From Burkholderiaceae bacterium (lineage in GTDB: Bacteria > Pseudomonadota > Gammaproteobacteria > Burkholderiales > Burkholderiaceae_C), in NCBI GenBank assembly GCA_017848435.1, contig JAFEHU010000027.1:1-54568 (forward strand): DNA of 54,568 nt, in the 5' to 3' direction. Every line of letters begins with the position of its first letter. Position 1 is the first letter of the stretch. Positions 1-11,163 of this stretch are shown here, in pieces. Under the pieces are notes generated by a model. The model did no database searches. It worked only from the letters and a program-made list of their open reading frames with translations, and was not told the DNA's origin. Both the position numbers and the translations under genes were made by a program.

Positions 1-77
1 GGGGGGGGCAGGGGCATACGGTCTGGCGATCAGGGTAGGCGTTGAGGAAAGAGGCAAGCACCGATGTTCACAGCCAT

Positions 78-107
78 AAAAAAAGCCGCCTGGTGATCAG
101 GGCGGCT
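78..107 (-). terminator. Rho-independent terminator
   Basis: A 7-bp GC stem (84-90 with 101-107) around a 10-base loop is followed, reading on the minus strand, by a run of seven T. It lies about 130 bases beyond the stop of the minus-strand peroxiredoxin gene and is the likely end of that transcript. No gene is supported between the two or in bases 1-77. Confidence 0.7.
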
Positions 108-240
108 CGTGGCGGGGAACAGGGTGTCGCACTCCAATGCATGAATTCATTATGCATGAGGTGCCCAGCAGGTTTCCTGGCCGGTGGTGCACTCTATAAG
201 GGGCAGCGAGGCGGCTGGCGCCGTGCTGATCGGTGTGTCT

Positions 241-720
241 TCAGGCGGTTGCTTTTTTCAGTGCCTTGACGGCCTTGAGAACGTCGTCCACATGGCCGGG
301 CACCTTGAGCCCGCGCCACTCTTCGGCAAGGGTGCCGTCCGGGGCAATCAGGAAGGTGCTGCGCTCAATGCCTTTGACCTTTTTGCCGTACATGATCTTG
401 TTTTTGACCACGCCGAACATGTGGCACATTTTTTCTTCGGTGTCGGCGATCAGCTCAAACGGGAGTTCCAGCTTGGCTTTGAAATCGTCGTGCGATTTCA
501 TGTTGTCGCGTGATACGCCAAACACGGTGGCACCGGCTTTGACAAAGTCTTTGTATTTGTCCCGAAACTGCATGGCCTCGGTGGTGCAACCAGGGGTGTT
601 GTCTTTGGGGTAGAAGTACAGTACCACCACTTTGCCGAGATGTGTCTGGTTGGACACCTTGACGCCACTGGTGGCGTTGGCTTCAAATTCTGGAATGGGC
701 TTGTTGACAACGATCGCCAT
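241..720 (-). CDS. bcp: Thiol peroxidase, Bcp/PrxQ family peroxiredoxin
   Basis: This 159-residue thioredoxin-fold protein should reduce peroxides and organic hydroperoxides in the cytoplasm using thioredoxin or glutaredoxin. The peroxidatic cysteine is C45 in the motif TPGCTTEA, and length and order match Bcp throughout. E. coli Bcp has a resolving cysteine five residues later (C50), but here that position is methionine. The only other cysteine is C99, equivalent to E. coli C99. The enzyme is therefore probably of the 1-Cys type or uses an unusual resolving partner. The gene stands alone on the minus strand. Family assignment is firm; the mechanism is inferred from missing C50. Confidence 0.93.
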   Translation of the reverse strand: MAIVVNKPIPEFEANATSGVKVSNQTHLGKVVVLYFYPKDNTPGCTTEAMQFRDKYKDFVKAGATVFGVSRDNMKSHDDFKAKLELPFELIADTEEKMCHMFGVVKNKIMYGKKVKGIERSTFLIAPDGTLAEEWRGLKVPGHVDDVLKAVKALKKATA

Positions 721-814
721 AGGGTACTAGTCTCTCGTGACAGGGTGAGGGCGTTGGAGCGGCTGTGACAGCTGTCCTGCAACCCTCGATTTTACCCCGA
801 AACGGTATTCACTC

Positions 815-1192
815 TTATTGCGCAGGTTCAAGCACCAGTGCCGCAATGACATTGCGGCCCTCGCCAGCAAGGATGTTGTAAGTGCGGCAGGCGGCTTGCG
901 TGTCCATGGTTTCCAGCCCGACACGTTGGCCCATCAGCCCTCGCAGCCAAGCCGGGGGGGGGAAGCGCAGCTTGCGACCGCTGCCAAAAATCACCAGTTC
1001 CGCGCCCAGCCCGGCCAGTTGTGCAAAGTGTTGCTCGGTCAGTGCGTCAAAACCATGGCATTGCCAGTCGATCAACTGGCCGTGCGGGCCCACCAGCACG
1101 CTGTGGGTGATCTTTTCGCCGTTCACGCCCACCCAGTCCGGCCCGTAGGCGGCGATGGTTTGCACGTCGGATTTGTCGGGCTGCAGCTTCAT
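815..1192 (-). CDS. Mth938-like domain protein (DUF498 type)
   Basis: A 125-residue single-domain protein of the Mth938/Xcc1710-like family. Members share a small alpha/beta fold; some relate to NDUFAF3, an assembly factor of respiratory complex I. The reading frame is open further upstream to 1303, but the extension runs into the divergent aminotransferase gene. I therefore place the start at the ATG at 1192 (MKLQPDKSD), which fits family length. Conserved features seen are the SVLVGPHG stretch near the N-terminus and the ELVIFGSGRKLRFP segment in the middle. The biochemical role is unknown. About 100 bases separate it from the divergent aminotransferase gene. Confidence 0.8.
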   Translation of the reverse strand: MKLQPDKSDVQTIAAYGPDWVGVNGEKITHSVLVGPHGQLIDWQCHGFDALTEQHFAQLAGLGAELVIFGSGRKLRFPPPAWLRGLMGQRVGLETMDTQAACRTYNILAGEGRNVIAALVLEPAQ

Positions 1193-1292
1193 GGTGCGTG
1201 TGTGCTTGGATTCCTGTGGCCCTGCACCGGGACAGGGCAGAACTGTGGTCAAATTATAGGTTTCGCCTCTGCCAAACGCCCCCGGAGGGACA

Positions 1293-2516
1293 TTGAAGAC
1301 CATTCAGAAATCCGCCAAGCTGGCCAACGTCTGCTACGACATCCGCGGTCCCATCATGGACCGTGCACGTCAGATGGAAGACGACGGCCAGAAGATCATC
1401 AAGCTCAACATCGGCAACCTGGCGGTGTTCGGCTTTGATTCGCCCGAAGAAATCCAGCAGGACATGATCCGCAACCTGCCGAATTCGGCCGGTTACTCGG
1501 ACAGCAAGGGCATCTTCGGCGCGCGCAAGGCGGTGATGCATTACACCCAGCAGCAGGGCATCAAGGGGGTGACGCTGGACGACATCTACCTGGGCAACGG
1601 CGCCAGCGAGCTGATCGTGATGGCCACCAACGGCCTCCTTGATGCCGGCGACGAGCTGCTGCTGCCTGCCCCCGATTACCCGTTGTGGACGGCGGCGGCC
1701 AGCCTGTCGGGCGGCACGCCGGTGCACTACACCTGCGACGAGGCCAATGGCTGGATGCCCGATCTGGACGACATCCGTGCCAAGGTCACGCCGCGCACCA
1801 AGGGCATTGTGGTCATCAACCCGAACAATCCGACCGGCGTGTTGTATTCCGACGAGTTGTTGCTGGGCATTGTGCAGATCGCCCGCGAGAACGGTCTGGT
1901 GATCCTGGCCGACGAGGTGTACGACAAGGTGCTGTACGACGGCGTGAAGCACACCGCCATTGCCTCGCTCAGCGAAGACGTGCTGACGCTGACGTTCAAC
2001 TCATTGTCCAAGAGCTACCGTTCCTGCGGCTACCGCGCCGGCTGGTTGGTGGTGTCGGGCGAGAAGAAGTACGCCCGCGACTACATCGAGGGCCTGAACA
2101 TGCTCTCCAACATGCGGCTGTGCGCCAACGTGCCGGGGCAGTGGGCCATACAAACCGCGCTGGGCGGTTACCAGAGCATCAACGACCTGGTGAACGAAGG
2201 CGGCAGGCTGCGCCGCCAGCGCGACCTGGCCTACGAACTGATCACCGCCATACCGGGTGTGACGTGTGTCAAGCCCAGCGCCGCGCTGTACATGTTCCCC
2301 AAGCTCGACCCGAAGATGTACCCCATCAAGGACGACCAGCAGTTCTTTCTGGAACTGCTGCAGGAAACACGGGTGATGCTGGTGCAGGGCACGGGCTTCA
2401 ACTGGCCCAACCCGGACCACTTCCGCATCGTCTTCCTGCCGCACGAAGACGACCTGCGCGAAGCCATCCAGCGCATTGCACGCTTTCTTGAAAGCTATCG
2501 AAAACGTAGCGCCTGA
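1293..2516 (+). CDS. alaA: Alanine-type PLP-dependent aminotransferase (AlaA-like)
   Basis: A class I/II aminotransferase of 407 residues that most resembles AlaA-type glutamate-pyruvate aminotransferases. Visible motifs are the N-terminal GNLAVFGFDSPEE segment, NPNNPTG, the DEVYD loop, and the PLP lysine in NSLSKSYR followed by GYRAGW. The start is TTG at 1293, preceded by a GGAGGG Shine-Dalgarno sequence at 1284-1289. It is the first gene of a run with hom and thrC, a common betaproteobacterial arrangement linking it to amino-acid metabolism. The last residues and stop codon lie inside a dispersed repeat (2489-2549), so the C-terminal tail is probably repeat-derived. Exact substrate is inferred. 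Confidence 0.88.
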   Translation: MKTIQKSAKLANVCYDIRGPIMDRARQMEDDGQKIIKLNIGNLAVFGFDSPEEIQQDMIRNLPNSAGYSDSKGIFGARKAVMHYTQQQGIKGVTLDDIYLGNGASELIVMATNGLLDAGDELLLPAPDYPLWTAAASLSGGTPVHYTCDEANGWMPDLDDIRAKVTPRTKGIVVINPNNPTGVLYSDELLLGIVQIARENGLVILADEVYDKVLYDGVKHTAIASLSEDVLTLTFNSLSKSYRSCGYRAGWLVVSGEKKYARDYIEGLNMLSNMRLCANVPGQWAIQTALGGYQSINDLVNEGGRLRRQRDLAYELITAIPGVTCVKPSAALYMFPKLDPKMYPIKDDQQFFLELLQETRVMLVQGTGFNWPNPDHFRIVFLPHEDDLREAIQRIARFLESYRKRSA

Positions 2517-2549
2517 TTCAGGTTTGACCTGGGCTCAGGCCCAATTTGA
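2489..2549 (-). repeat. Dispersed ~68-nt repeat, copy A (inverted relative to B-E)
   Basis: Read on the minus strand this stretch matches copy D at about 38971 through the segment TCAAATNGGGYCTGRGCC and continues with the same layout. It overlaps the last codons and the stop of the aminotransferase gene and fills most of the gap before hom. It is one of five related sequences found by eye in the window (the others are at 15471, 25303, 30690 and 38963). Similarity is partial, and the boundaries are approximate. Confidence 0.55.
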
Positions 2550-2560
2550 CGTAAAAATAT

Positions 2561-3883
2561 ATGAAATCTATCCAAGTTGGCCTGCTCGGCATCGGCACCG
2601 TTGGCAGTGGCACGTACAACGTTCTGCAACGCAACCAGCAAGAAATCCAGCGCCGCGCCGGCCGTGGCATTGAGGTCACCATGGTGGCCGACCTTGATGT
2701 GGCCCGGGCGCAAAGCCTGGTTGGTCCCGGCGTGGCGGTGGTGAACGACGCCCGCGCGGTGATTGCCAACCCGGACATCGACATCGTGGTCGAGCTGATT
2801 GGCGGCTATGGCATTGCCAAGGCGCTGGTGCTGGAGGCGATTGAGGCTGGCAAACACGTGGTCACTGCCAACAAGGCCTTGCTGGCGGTGCACGGCACCG
2901 AGATTTTTGCCGCCGCCCACCGCAAGGGCGTGATGGTGGCGTTTGAAGCGGCCGTGGCCGGTGGCATCCCCATCATCAAGGCGCTGCGTGAAGGCCTGAC
3001 CGCCAACAGCATCCAGTGGGTGGCCGGCATCATCAATGGCACCACCAACTTCATCTTGTCCGAGATGCGCGACAAGGGGCTGGACTTCTCGGTGGTGCTC
3101 AAAGAAGCCCAGCGTTTGGGCTATGCCGAAGCCGACCCAACCTTCGACATCGAAGGTGTGGACGCGGCCCACAAGGCCACGCTGATGAGCGCGATTGCTT
3201 TTGGCATCCCCGTGCAGTTCGACAAAGCCTACGTGGAAGGCATCACCCAGCTTGGCGCGCAAGACATTCAGTACGCCGAACAGCTCGGCTACCGCATCAA
3301 GCTCTTGGGCATTGCCAAGCGCCGCGCCACGGGCATTGAACTGCGCGTGCACCCCAGCCTTGTGCCAGCCAAGCGGCTGATCGCCAACGTGGAGGGCGCG
3401 ATGAACGCCGTCATGGTGCACGGCGATGCTGTGGGCACCACGCTGTACTACGGCAAGGGCGCTGGCAGCGAGCCCACCGCCAGCGCGGTGATTGCCGACC
3501 TGGTGGACATCACGCGCTTGCACACCGCCGACGCCGCGCAGCGCGTGCCGCACCTGGCTTTCCAACCCGATGCGATGAGTGATCTGCCGGTCCTGCCCAT
3601 GAGCGAGGTGGTGACCAGTTACTACCTGCGCCTGCGCGTGGCCGACCAGGCCGGTGTGCTGGCCAAGGTGACCGGCATTTTGGCCGACGCGGGCATCAGC
3701 ATTGACGCGGTGATCCAGCGGGAGGCGGACGAGGTCGGTGGCGAGGGGTCTACCCAGACCGACGTCATCATCCTCACCCACGACTGTGTGGAGTCTCAGA
3801 TGGACGCCGCCATCGCCCAGATGCAGGCCCTGCCCACTGTGTTGGCTGCCATCACCCGCATCCGCAAGGAAGAACTGGCGTGA
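2561..3883 (+). CDS. hom: Homoserine dehydrogenase
   Basis: This 440-residue enzyme reduces aspartate semialdehyde to homoserine with NAD(P)H, the branch point for threonine and methionine. The Rossmann motif G10-I-G12-T-V-G15 opens the protein. The catalytic region contains the conserved segments GTTNFILSEM and EADPTFDIEG, followed by AAHKATLM. A C-terminal ACT domain (about residues 355-435, beginning ADQAGVLAKVTGILADAGIS) predicts feedback inhibition, probably by threonine. It overlaps thrC by four bases, so translation is probably coupled. Length and domain order are normal for the monofunctional enzyme. Confidence 0.97.
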   Translation: MKSIQVGLLGIGTVGSGTYNVLQRNQQEIQRRAGRGIEVTMVADLDVARAQSLVGPGVAVVNDARAVIANPDIDIVVELIGGYGIAKALVLEAIEAGKHVVTANKALLAVHGTEIFAAAHRKGVMVAFEAAVAGGIPIIKALREGLTANSIQWVAGIINGTTNFILSEMRDKGLDFSVVLKEAQRLGYAEADPTFDIEGVDAAHKATLMSAIAFGIPVQFDKAYVEGITQLGAQDIQYAEQLGYRIKLLGIAKRRATGIELRVHPSLVPAKRLIANVEGAMNAVMVHGDAVGTTLYYGKGAGSEPTASAVIADLVDITRLHTADAAQRVPHLAFQPDAMSDLPVLPMSEVVTSYYLRLRVADQAGVLAKVTGILADAGISIDAVIQREADEVGGEGSTQTDVIILTHDCVESQMDAAIAQMQALPTVLAAITRIRKEELA

Positions 3884-5295
3884 ACTACCTGAGCACCCGC
3901 GGCCACCCGGACCGCCGCCGCTTCTGCGAAATCCTGCTCGAGGGCCTTGCGCCCGATGGCGGTTTGTACCTGTCCGAGTCCTATCCCCAGGTGGACGACG
4001 CCACGCTGACCCGCTGGCGTGGCCTGCCGTACGCCGACCTGGCTTTCGAGGTGCTGTCGCTCTACATCGACGACATCCCGGCCGACGACCTGCACGCGTT
4101 GTGCCGCAAGACCTACACCGAGGCGGTGTTCGGCACGGCGGCCATCGTGCCGTTGAAAAAGCTCGAAGATGGGCTGTACCTCGAAGCCCTGTCCAACGGT
4201 CCAACGCTGGCCTTCAAGGACATGGCGATGCAGCTGCTGGGCAACCTGTTCGAGTACGAGCTGGCGCGCCGCGGCGAAGAGCTGAACATCCTCGGCGCCA
4301 CCTCGGGCGACACCGGCAGCGCTGCCGAGTACGCGATGCGCGGCAAACAGGGCGTGCGGGTGTTCATGACCTCGCCGCATGGCCGCATGAGCCCGTTCCA
4401 GCAGGCGCAGATGTTCAGCCTACAGGACGCCAACATCCACAACATCGCCATCGAGGGTGTTTTCGACGACTGCCAGGACATCGTCAAGGCCGTGTCGAAC
4501 GACCTGGAATTCAAGCGCCGTTACAAGATCGGCACCGTCAACTCGATCAACTGGGCCCGGCTGATGGCCCAGGTGGTGTACTACTTTGCCGGTTACTTCC
4601 AGGCGACCACGAGCAACACGCAAAAAGTCAGCTTCACCGTGCCGAGCGGCAATTTCGGCAACGTCTGCGCCGGCCATGTGGCCCGCATGATGGGCTTGCC
4701 CATCGCCCAACTGGTGGTTGCCACCAACGAGAACGACGTGCTCGACGAGTTCTTCCGCACCGGCGTCTACCGCGTGCGTGGCAGTGCCGATACGCACGAA
4801 ACGTCCAGCCCGTCGATGGACATTTCCAAGGCCTCCAACTTCGAGCGCTTCGTGTTCGATTTGCTCGGCCGCGACGCCAACCGCGTGCGTGATTTGTTCG
4901 GCGCGCAGCTGACTGGACAGGGCCGGTTCGATCTGCACACCGACCCCGCTTTCGCCCAGGCCGCCGCGCGCTACGGCTTCGTCAGCGGCAAGAGCACCCA
5001 CGCCAACCGGCTGGACACCATCCGCGACACCTTTGCGCGTTTTGGCGTGATGGTCGACACCCACACCGCAGACGGCCTCAAGGTCGCGCGCGAGCACCTG
5101 CAGGCGGGCACGCCCATGGTGGTGCTGGAAACCGCCTTGCCCATCAAGTTTGCCGCCACCATTGTGGAAGCGCTCGGACGCGAGCCTGACCGCCCTGCCA
5201 AGTTTGACGGCATCGAGGCATTGCCCAAGCGGGTGCAGGTCATGCCTTCTGACGTGGCCCGGGTGCAGGCCTACATCGCTGCGCATTGCCCGTGA
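3880..5295 (+). CDS. thrC: Threonine synthase
   Basis: Converts O-phosphohomoserine to threonine with PLP, the last step of the pathway started by the upstream hom product. The 471-residue length and the motifs fit the long bacterial class: YLSTRG at the N-terminus, the PLP lysine K113 in LAFKDMAMQ, the phosphate-binding GATSGDTGSAAE, and VPSGNFGN. It begins with GTG at 3880, which overlaps the hom stop codon. The molybdopterin gene mobB starts only ten bases after its stop, so the transcript probably continues. Confidence 0.97.
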   Translation: MNYLSTRGHPDRRRFCEILLEGLAPDGGLYLSESYPQVDDATLTRWRGLPYADLAFEVLSLYIDDIPADDLHALCRKTYTEAVFGTAAIVPLKKLEDGLYLEALSNGPTLAFKDMAMQLLGNLFEYELARRGEELNILGATSGDTGSAAEYAMRGKQGVRVFMTSPHGRMSPFQQAQMFSLQDANIHNIAIEGVFDDCQDIVKAVSNDLEFKRRYKIGTVNSINWARLMAQVVYYFAGYFQATTSNTQKVSFTVPSGNFGNVCAGHVARMMGLPIAQLVVATNENDVLDEFFRTGVYRVRGSADTHETSSPSMDISKASNFERFVFDLLGRDANRVRDLFGAQLTGQGRFDLHTDPAFAQAAARYGFVSGKSTHANRLDTIRDTFARFGVMVDTHTADGLKVAREHLQAGTPMVVLETALPIKFAATIVEALGREPDRPAKFDGIEALPKRVQVMPSDVARVQAYIAAHCP

Positions 5296-5305
5296 AGGCC
5301 GTGGC

Positions 5306-5839
5306 ATGAAGGTCGTCGGTTTTGCTGGCTACTCCGGTTCAGGCAAAACCACGCTGGTCGAGGCCCTGATCCCGCAGCTCAAGCTGCGGGGCCTGCGTGT
5401 GTCGGTGGTCAAGCACGCGCACCACAACTTTGACATCGACCATGCCGGCAAAGACACGCGGCGCCACCGTGAGGCGGGTGCGTTTGAAGTGGTCGTTGCC
5501 TCCGACCAGCGTCTTGCGCTGGTGCGCGAATTCGAGCAGCCGGCACTGCTGTCTGTCCACCACCTGATTGCCGAGCTGTACGACGGCGTGGACTGGGTAC
5601 TGGTGGAGGGCTTCAAGTCCAGCGACCTGTTGAAGATCGAGGTCTGGCGCGCCAGCTCGGGCCAGCCGGTGCGCTACATGGACGACGACTTCATTGTGGC
5701 CATTGCCACCGATTCCCCCACACAGCTGCCCGAGGCCACACTGCGCCCGGTGCTGGACCTGAACAACCCCGATGCGCTGGCCGGCTGGCTGGTGGAAAAT
5801 CAAGACCGTTTCGATTACCGACAAGAGTTGTACGCATGA
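5306..5839 (+). CDS. mobB: Molybdopterin-guanine dinucleotide biosynthesis protein MobB
   Basis: A 177-residue P-loop GTPase that assists MobA in forming the guanine dinucleotide form of molybdenum cofactor. The Walker A motif is at residues 8-16 (GYSGSGKTT), and the family motif KHAHHNFDIDHAGKDT follows at about residues 37-52. LVEGFK is also present. I chose the ATG at 5306, ten bases after the thrC stop, although the frame is open further upstream. Its stop overlaps the moeA start (ATGA). mobA is not in the window. Confidence 0.93.
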   Translation: MKVVGFAGYSGSGKTTLVEALIPQLKLRGLRVSVVKHAHHNFDIDHAGKDTRRHREAGAFEVVVASDQRLALVREFEQPALLSVHHLIAELYDGVDWVLVEGFKSSDLLKIEVWRASSGQPVRYMDDDFIVAIATDSPTQLPEATLRPVLDLNNPDALAGWLVENQDRFDYRQELYA

Positions 5840-7098
5840 CCGCCGCCACGCCACCCGCCGCCGCACCCCGCGCGCCGCTGAAACCGCTCGACAACGCGCT
5901 GGAAGAGCTGCTGGCTTTTGCCACGCCGCTGGCGAAGCGCGAGGTGGTTTCCACCTTTGACGCCGACGGCCGCGTTCTGGCGCAAGACGTGGTGTCTGCC
6001 CTGCAAGTGCCACCGCAGGACAACAGCTCGATGGACGGTTACGCGCTGCGCTGCGCCGACGTGGCCGCCGCCGACAGTCTGGTGGTGTCGCAGCGCATCC
6101 CGGCCGGCAGCCACGGCCAGCCGCTGTTGCCTGGTACCGCTGCCCGCATCTTCACCGGTGCGCCCGTACCCGCCGGGGCCGAGGCCATCGTGATGCAAGA
6201 GGACTGCGAGGTGTTGCCCGCGGGCGATGATGGCACCACCCGCATCGTGGTGAAGCAGCCGCCGCAGCCCGGCCAGTGGATTCGCCGTGCCGGTGAAGAC
6301 GTGACCCAGGGCGCGGTGGTGTTGTCCCAGGGCAGCCGCTTGACGCCTGCCGCGCTGGGCCTGGCCGCCAGCATTGGCCTGGCCCAGCTGCAGGTGGTGG
6401 CCCGGCCACGCGTGGCGCTGTTCTCCACTGGCGACGAACTGGTGATGCCCGGCGACGTGCCACCCGAGCAGATGCCACCCGGCGCCATTTACAACTCCAA
6501 CCGCTTCTTCCTGCGTGCCCTGTTGTTGCGGCTGGGGTGCGAAGTGACCGACATGGGCATCGTGCCCGACCGCCTGGAAGCCACCGTGGCGGCATTGCGC
6601 GACGCCAGCCAGCACCACGACCTGATCCTCACCAGCGGCGGTGTGTCGGTCGGTGAAGAAGACCACATCAAGCCTGCCGTGCAGTCGCTTGGCATGCTGA
6701 ACCTGTGGCAGATTGCGATGAAGCCCGGTAAACCGTTTGCCTATGGCAAGGTTGGCAATGCCCATTTCATTGGCCTGCCGGGCAACCCGGTGTCGAGCTT
6801 CGTTACCTTCATGCTCTTGGTACGGCCCTTCCTGCTGAAGCTGCAGGGTGTCAGCGACGTTGCGCATAAATCCATAGCGCTGTCGGCAGATTTCACCTGG
6901 GCCCGTCCCGATAAACGCCGTGAATTCCTGCGCGTGCGCCGCAACGCGGCTGGGAACGTGGAATTGTTTGCCAACCAGAGCTCGGGCGTGTTGACTTCGG
7001 CCGTCTGGGGCGACGGCGTGGTGGACAACCCGTCTGGCCAAGCCATTGCGCCGGGTGACCTGGTGCGCTACATCCCGTTCACCGAACTGCAGTCATGA
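5836..7098 (+). CDS. moeA: Molybdopterin molybdotransferase MoeA
   Basis: A 420-residue protein that inserts molybdate into adenylylated molybdopterin. Recognisable segments are NSSMDGYA (residues 63-70), RIFTGAPVPAGA, the MPT-binding TSGGVSVGEEDHIK, MKPGKP, and LPGNPVSSFVTF near residue 313. The order matches MoeA domains III, I, II and IV. It overlaps mobB upstream and moaD downstream by four bases each. An N-terminal stretch of about 15 residues rich in Ala and Pro precedes the conserved domain. Confidence 0.96.
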   Translation: MTAATPPAAAPRAPLKPLDNALEELLAFATPLAKREVVSTFDADGRVLAQDVVSALQVPPQDNSSMDGYALRCADVAAADSLVVSQRIPAGSHGQPLLPGTAARIFTGAPVPAGAEAIVMQEDCEVLPAGDDGTTRIVVKQPPQPGQWIRRAGEDVTQGAVVLSQGSRLTPAALGLAASIGLAQLQVVARPRVALFSTGDELVMPGDVPPEQMPPGAIYNSNRFFLRALLLRLGCEVTDMGIVPDRLEATVAALRDASQHHDLILTSGGVSVGEEDHIKPAVQSLGMLNLWQIAMKPGKPFAYGKVGNAHFIGLPGNPVSSFVTFMLLVRPFLLKLQGVSDVAHKSIALSADFTWARPDKRREFLRVRRNAAGNVELFANQSSGVLTSAVWGDGVVDNPSGQAIAPGDLVRYIPFTELQS

Positions 7099-7346
7099 AA
7101 ATCACCGTCAAATACTTTGCGTCCATCCGCGAGCTGATCGGGCAAGGCACCGAGCCGGTCGACACCGCTGCGGCCACGCTGCAGGCGCTCCGCGACGAAC
7201 TGATCGCACGCGGTGGCGCCTACGCCGAAGCCCTGGCGCGTGGCAAAGCGGTGCGTGTGGCGCTGAACCAGGTCATGAGCGCCGAGTCGGTGGCCTTGAC
7301 CGACGGCGCAGAAGTGGCCTTCTTCCCGCCCGTCACAGGAGGTTGA
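7095..7346 (+). CDS. moaD: Molybdopterin synthase sulfur carrier subunit MoaD
   Basis: An 83-residue beta-grasp protein ending in the Gly-Gly tail (PPVTGG) that is adenylylated and thiocarboxylated. It donates sulfur to precursor Z in the MoaD-MoaE molybdopterin synthase. Start and length are normal. It overlaps moeA by four bases and moaE follows two bases after its stop, so the synthase subunits should be made together. Confidence 0.95.
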   Translation: MKITVKYFASIRELIGQGTEPVDTAAATLQALRDELIARGGAYAEALARGKAVRVALNQVMSAESVALTDGAEVAFFPPVTGG

Positions 7347-7348
7347 AC

Positions 7349-7825
7349 ATGACCACAGCCCGCGTCGCCATCCAGACCCACGATTTCAACGTGGCCGACG
7401 AAATTGAAACGCTGCGGCGTGCCAACCGCCAGGTCGGTGCGGTGTGCAGCTTCATTGGCACCGTGCGCGACCGCAACGAGGGCAGCGACGTCCGCACCAT
7501 GGAGCTGGAGCACTACCCCGGCATGACGGAGAAATCCATCGAGGCGATGATCGACGAAGCCCTGCGCCGCTTCGACATCTTCGGCGCGCGCGTGATCCAC
7601 CGCGTGGGCTTGTTGCAGCCGCTGGACCAGATCGTGCTGGTGGCAGTCACCTCAGCGCACCGGGGCGAGAGTTTCAAGGCCTGTGAATTCCTGATGGATT
7701 ATTTGAAAACCCAGGCGCCGTTCTGGAAGAAGGAAGATACACCCGAAGGTGCCCGCTGGGTCGACGCCCGCGTCAGCGACGACGCGGCGCTGGCCCGTTG
7801 GGGCATTGCCGCGCAGAACGTCTGA
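7349..7825 (+). CDS. moaE: Molybdopterin synthase catalytic subunit MoaE
   Basis: The 158-residue catalytic partner of MoaD, forming the dithiolene of molybdopterin. I chose the ATG at 7349, which has an AGGAGG ribosome site at 7338-7343 inside the end of moaD; the frame is open further upstream without support. Family segments seen are GAVCSFIGTVRD, LEHYPGM, the SAHRGESF loop and the lysine-bearing KTQAPFWKKE active-site region. It is the last gene of the run from the aminotransferase and converges with the next minus-strand gene, leaving three bases. Confidence 0.96.
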   Translation: MTTARVAIQTHDFNVADEIETLRRANRQVGAVCSFIGTVRDRNEGSDVRTMELEHYPGMTEKSIEAMIDEALRRFDIFGARVIHRVGLLQPLDQIVLVAVTSAHRGESFKACEFLMDYLKTQAPFWKKEDTPEGARWVDARVSDDAALARWGIAAQNV

Positions 7826-7828
7826 CGG

Positions 7829-8395
7829 TCAATTCAGGTACTTGGGCCGCACCGTGTCGCTGGACAAAACGGCTGACGAGGTGGTGGAACCTGACAAGCC
7901 GGCTGGCATGGCAATCGGCCACTCGGCATTGCCAATGGCGGTTTCCAGCAGGTGCATGAAGCCGTGCATCAACTGGGACTCGACCGCGATCTTGAAACCA
8001 CGTGGCGACGCCACGTCGGCCAGTTTTTCGTCGAATGCGATTTGCAGCTTGCCGCCTGACAACGGCGTCAGCCGCACCTCCGTCACCAGCAAGGGTTCGG
8101 CGCCCAGGGGCAGCACCGTGGCAGCGGCCTTGTAGGGCGTCTTGAAGTCGGCTTTTTGCAGCACTTCGTCTTTCTTGAATTCAGACAGGAGCTGCTTGCT
8201 GGCCTCACTCTGGTCGGCCAACACCGCGTCGCTGGCGTCGAGCGCCATCACCACCTTGTGCAGGTGTGGCACGAGGCCGGAGGTCATGCGCTGGGTGAAC
8301 CACAGGCGCAACTCTTCCCCCGTGGTGGCATTGATGCGCAACAGCAGGCGGTCTTGTTCCTTGATGTAGGTGACTGACAGTTGGTGGATGTCCAT
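7829..8395 (-). CDS. Conserved hypothetical protein
   Basis: A 188-residue soluble protein with no signal peptide or membrane segment, beginning MDIHQLSVTYIKEQDRLLLR. I do not recognise a named domain. Its beta-strand-rich start, a reference to a GEELRLWFTQR segment and a charged middle suggest an intracellular protein. It ends three bases from moaE on the opposite strand and is divergent from clpB. Codon use matches its neighbours, and minus-strand frame integrity over 189 codons supports a real gene. Confidence 0.7.
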   Translation of the reverse strand: MDIHQLSVTYIKEQDRLLLRINATTGEELRLWFTQRMTSGLVPHLHKVVMALDASDAVLADQSEASKQLLSEFKKDEVLQKADFKTPYKAAATVLPLGAEPLLVTEVRLTPLSGGKLQIAFDEKLADVASPRGFKIAVESQLMHGFMHLLETAIGNAEWPIAMPAGLSGSTTSSAVLSSDTVRPKYLN

Positions 8396-8440
8396 ACTTT
8401 CATTCTAGGCCGCTTCATTGGGGTCTGCAGCGCGAGTGGG

Positions 8441-8469
8441 CTTGAACTCGTCCGCCATGACCACAGTTA
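8441..8469 (+). promoter_or_regulatory. Possible sigma-32 heat-shock promoter of clpB
   Basis: CTTGAAC at 8441-8447 matches the sigma-32 -35 element (CTTGAAA) in six of seven bases. About 13 bases later a CCACAGTTA stretch is a weak match to the -10 element CCCCATTTA. The site sits roughly 20 bases before the clpB start and clpB is a classical heat-shock gene. The -10 match is poor, so this is tentative. Confidence 0.35.
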
Positions 8470-8490
8470 CGGGTGAACAGGAGAATTGCA

Positions 8491-11097
<2,607 letters not shown>

Positions 11098-11113
11098 GTT
11101 GCGTCCGAAAAAA

Positions 11114-11142
11114 AGCCGCTGGACCCTCACGGTCCAGCGGCT
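11114..11142. terminator. Bidirectional Rho-independent terminator
   Basis: A perfect 12-bp stem (11114-11125 with 11131-11142) encloses a five-base loop. It has a run of A on its left side and a T-rich right side. It lies between the convergent clpB and cytochrome c genes and probably ends both transcripts. Confidence 0.9.
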
Positions 11143-11163
11143 TATTTGAAGGGTGGAAGGTGT

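Noticed and set aside
1-40. G-run at the window's first bases, with a similar run at the last bases
   Set aside because: Homopolymer runs at both window edges look like assembly or cut artefacts and cannot be interpreted.
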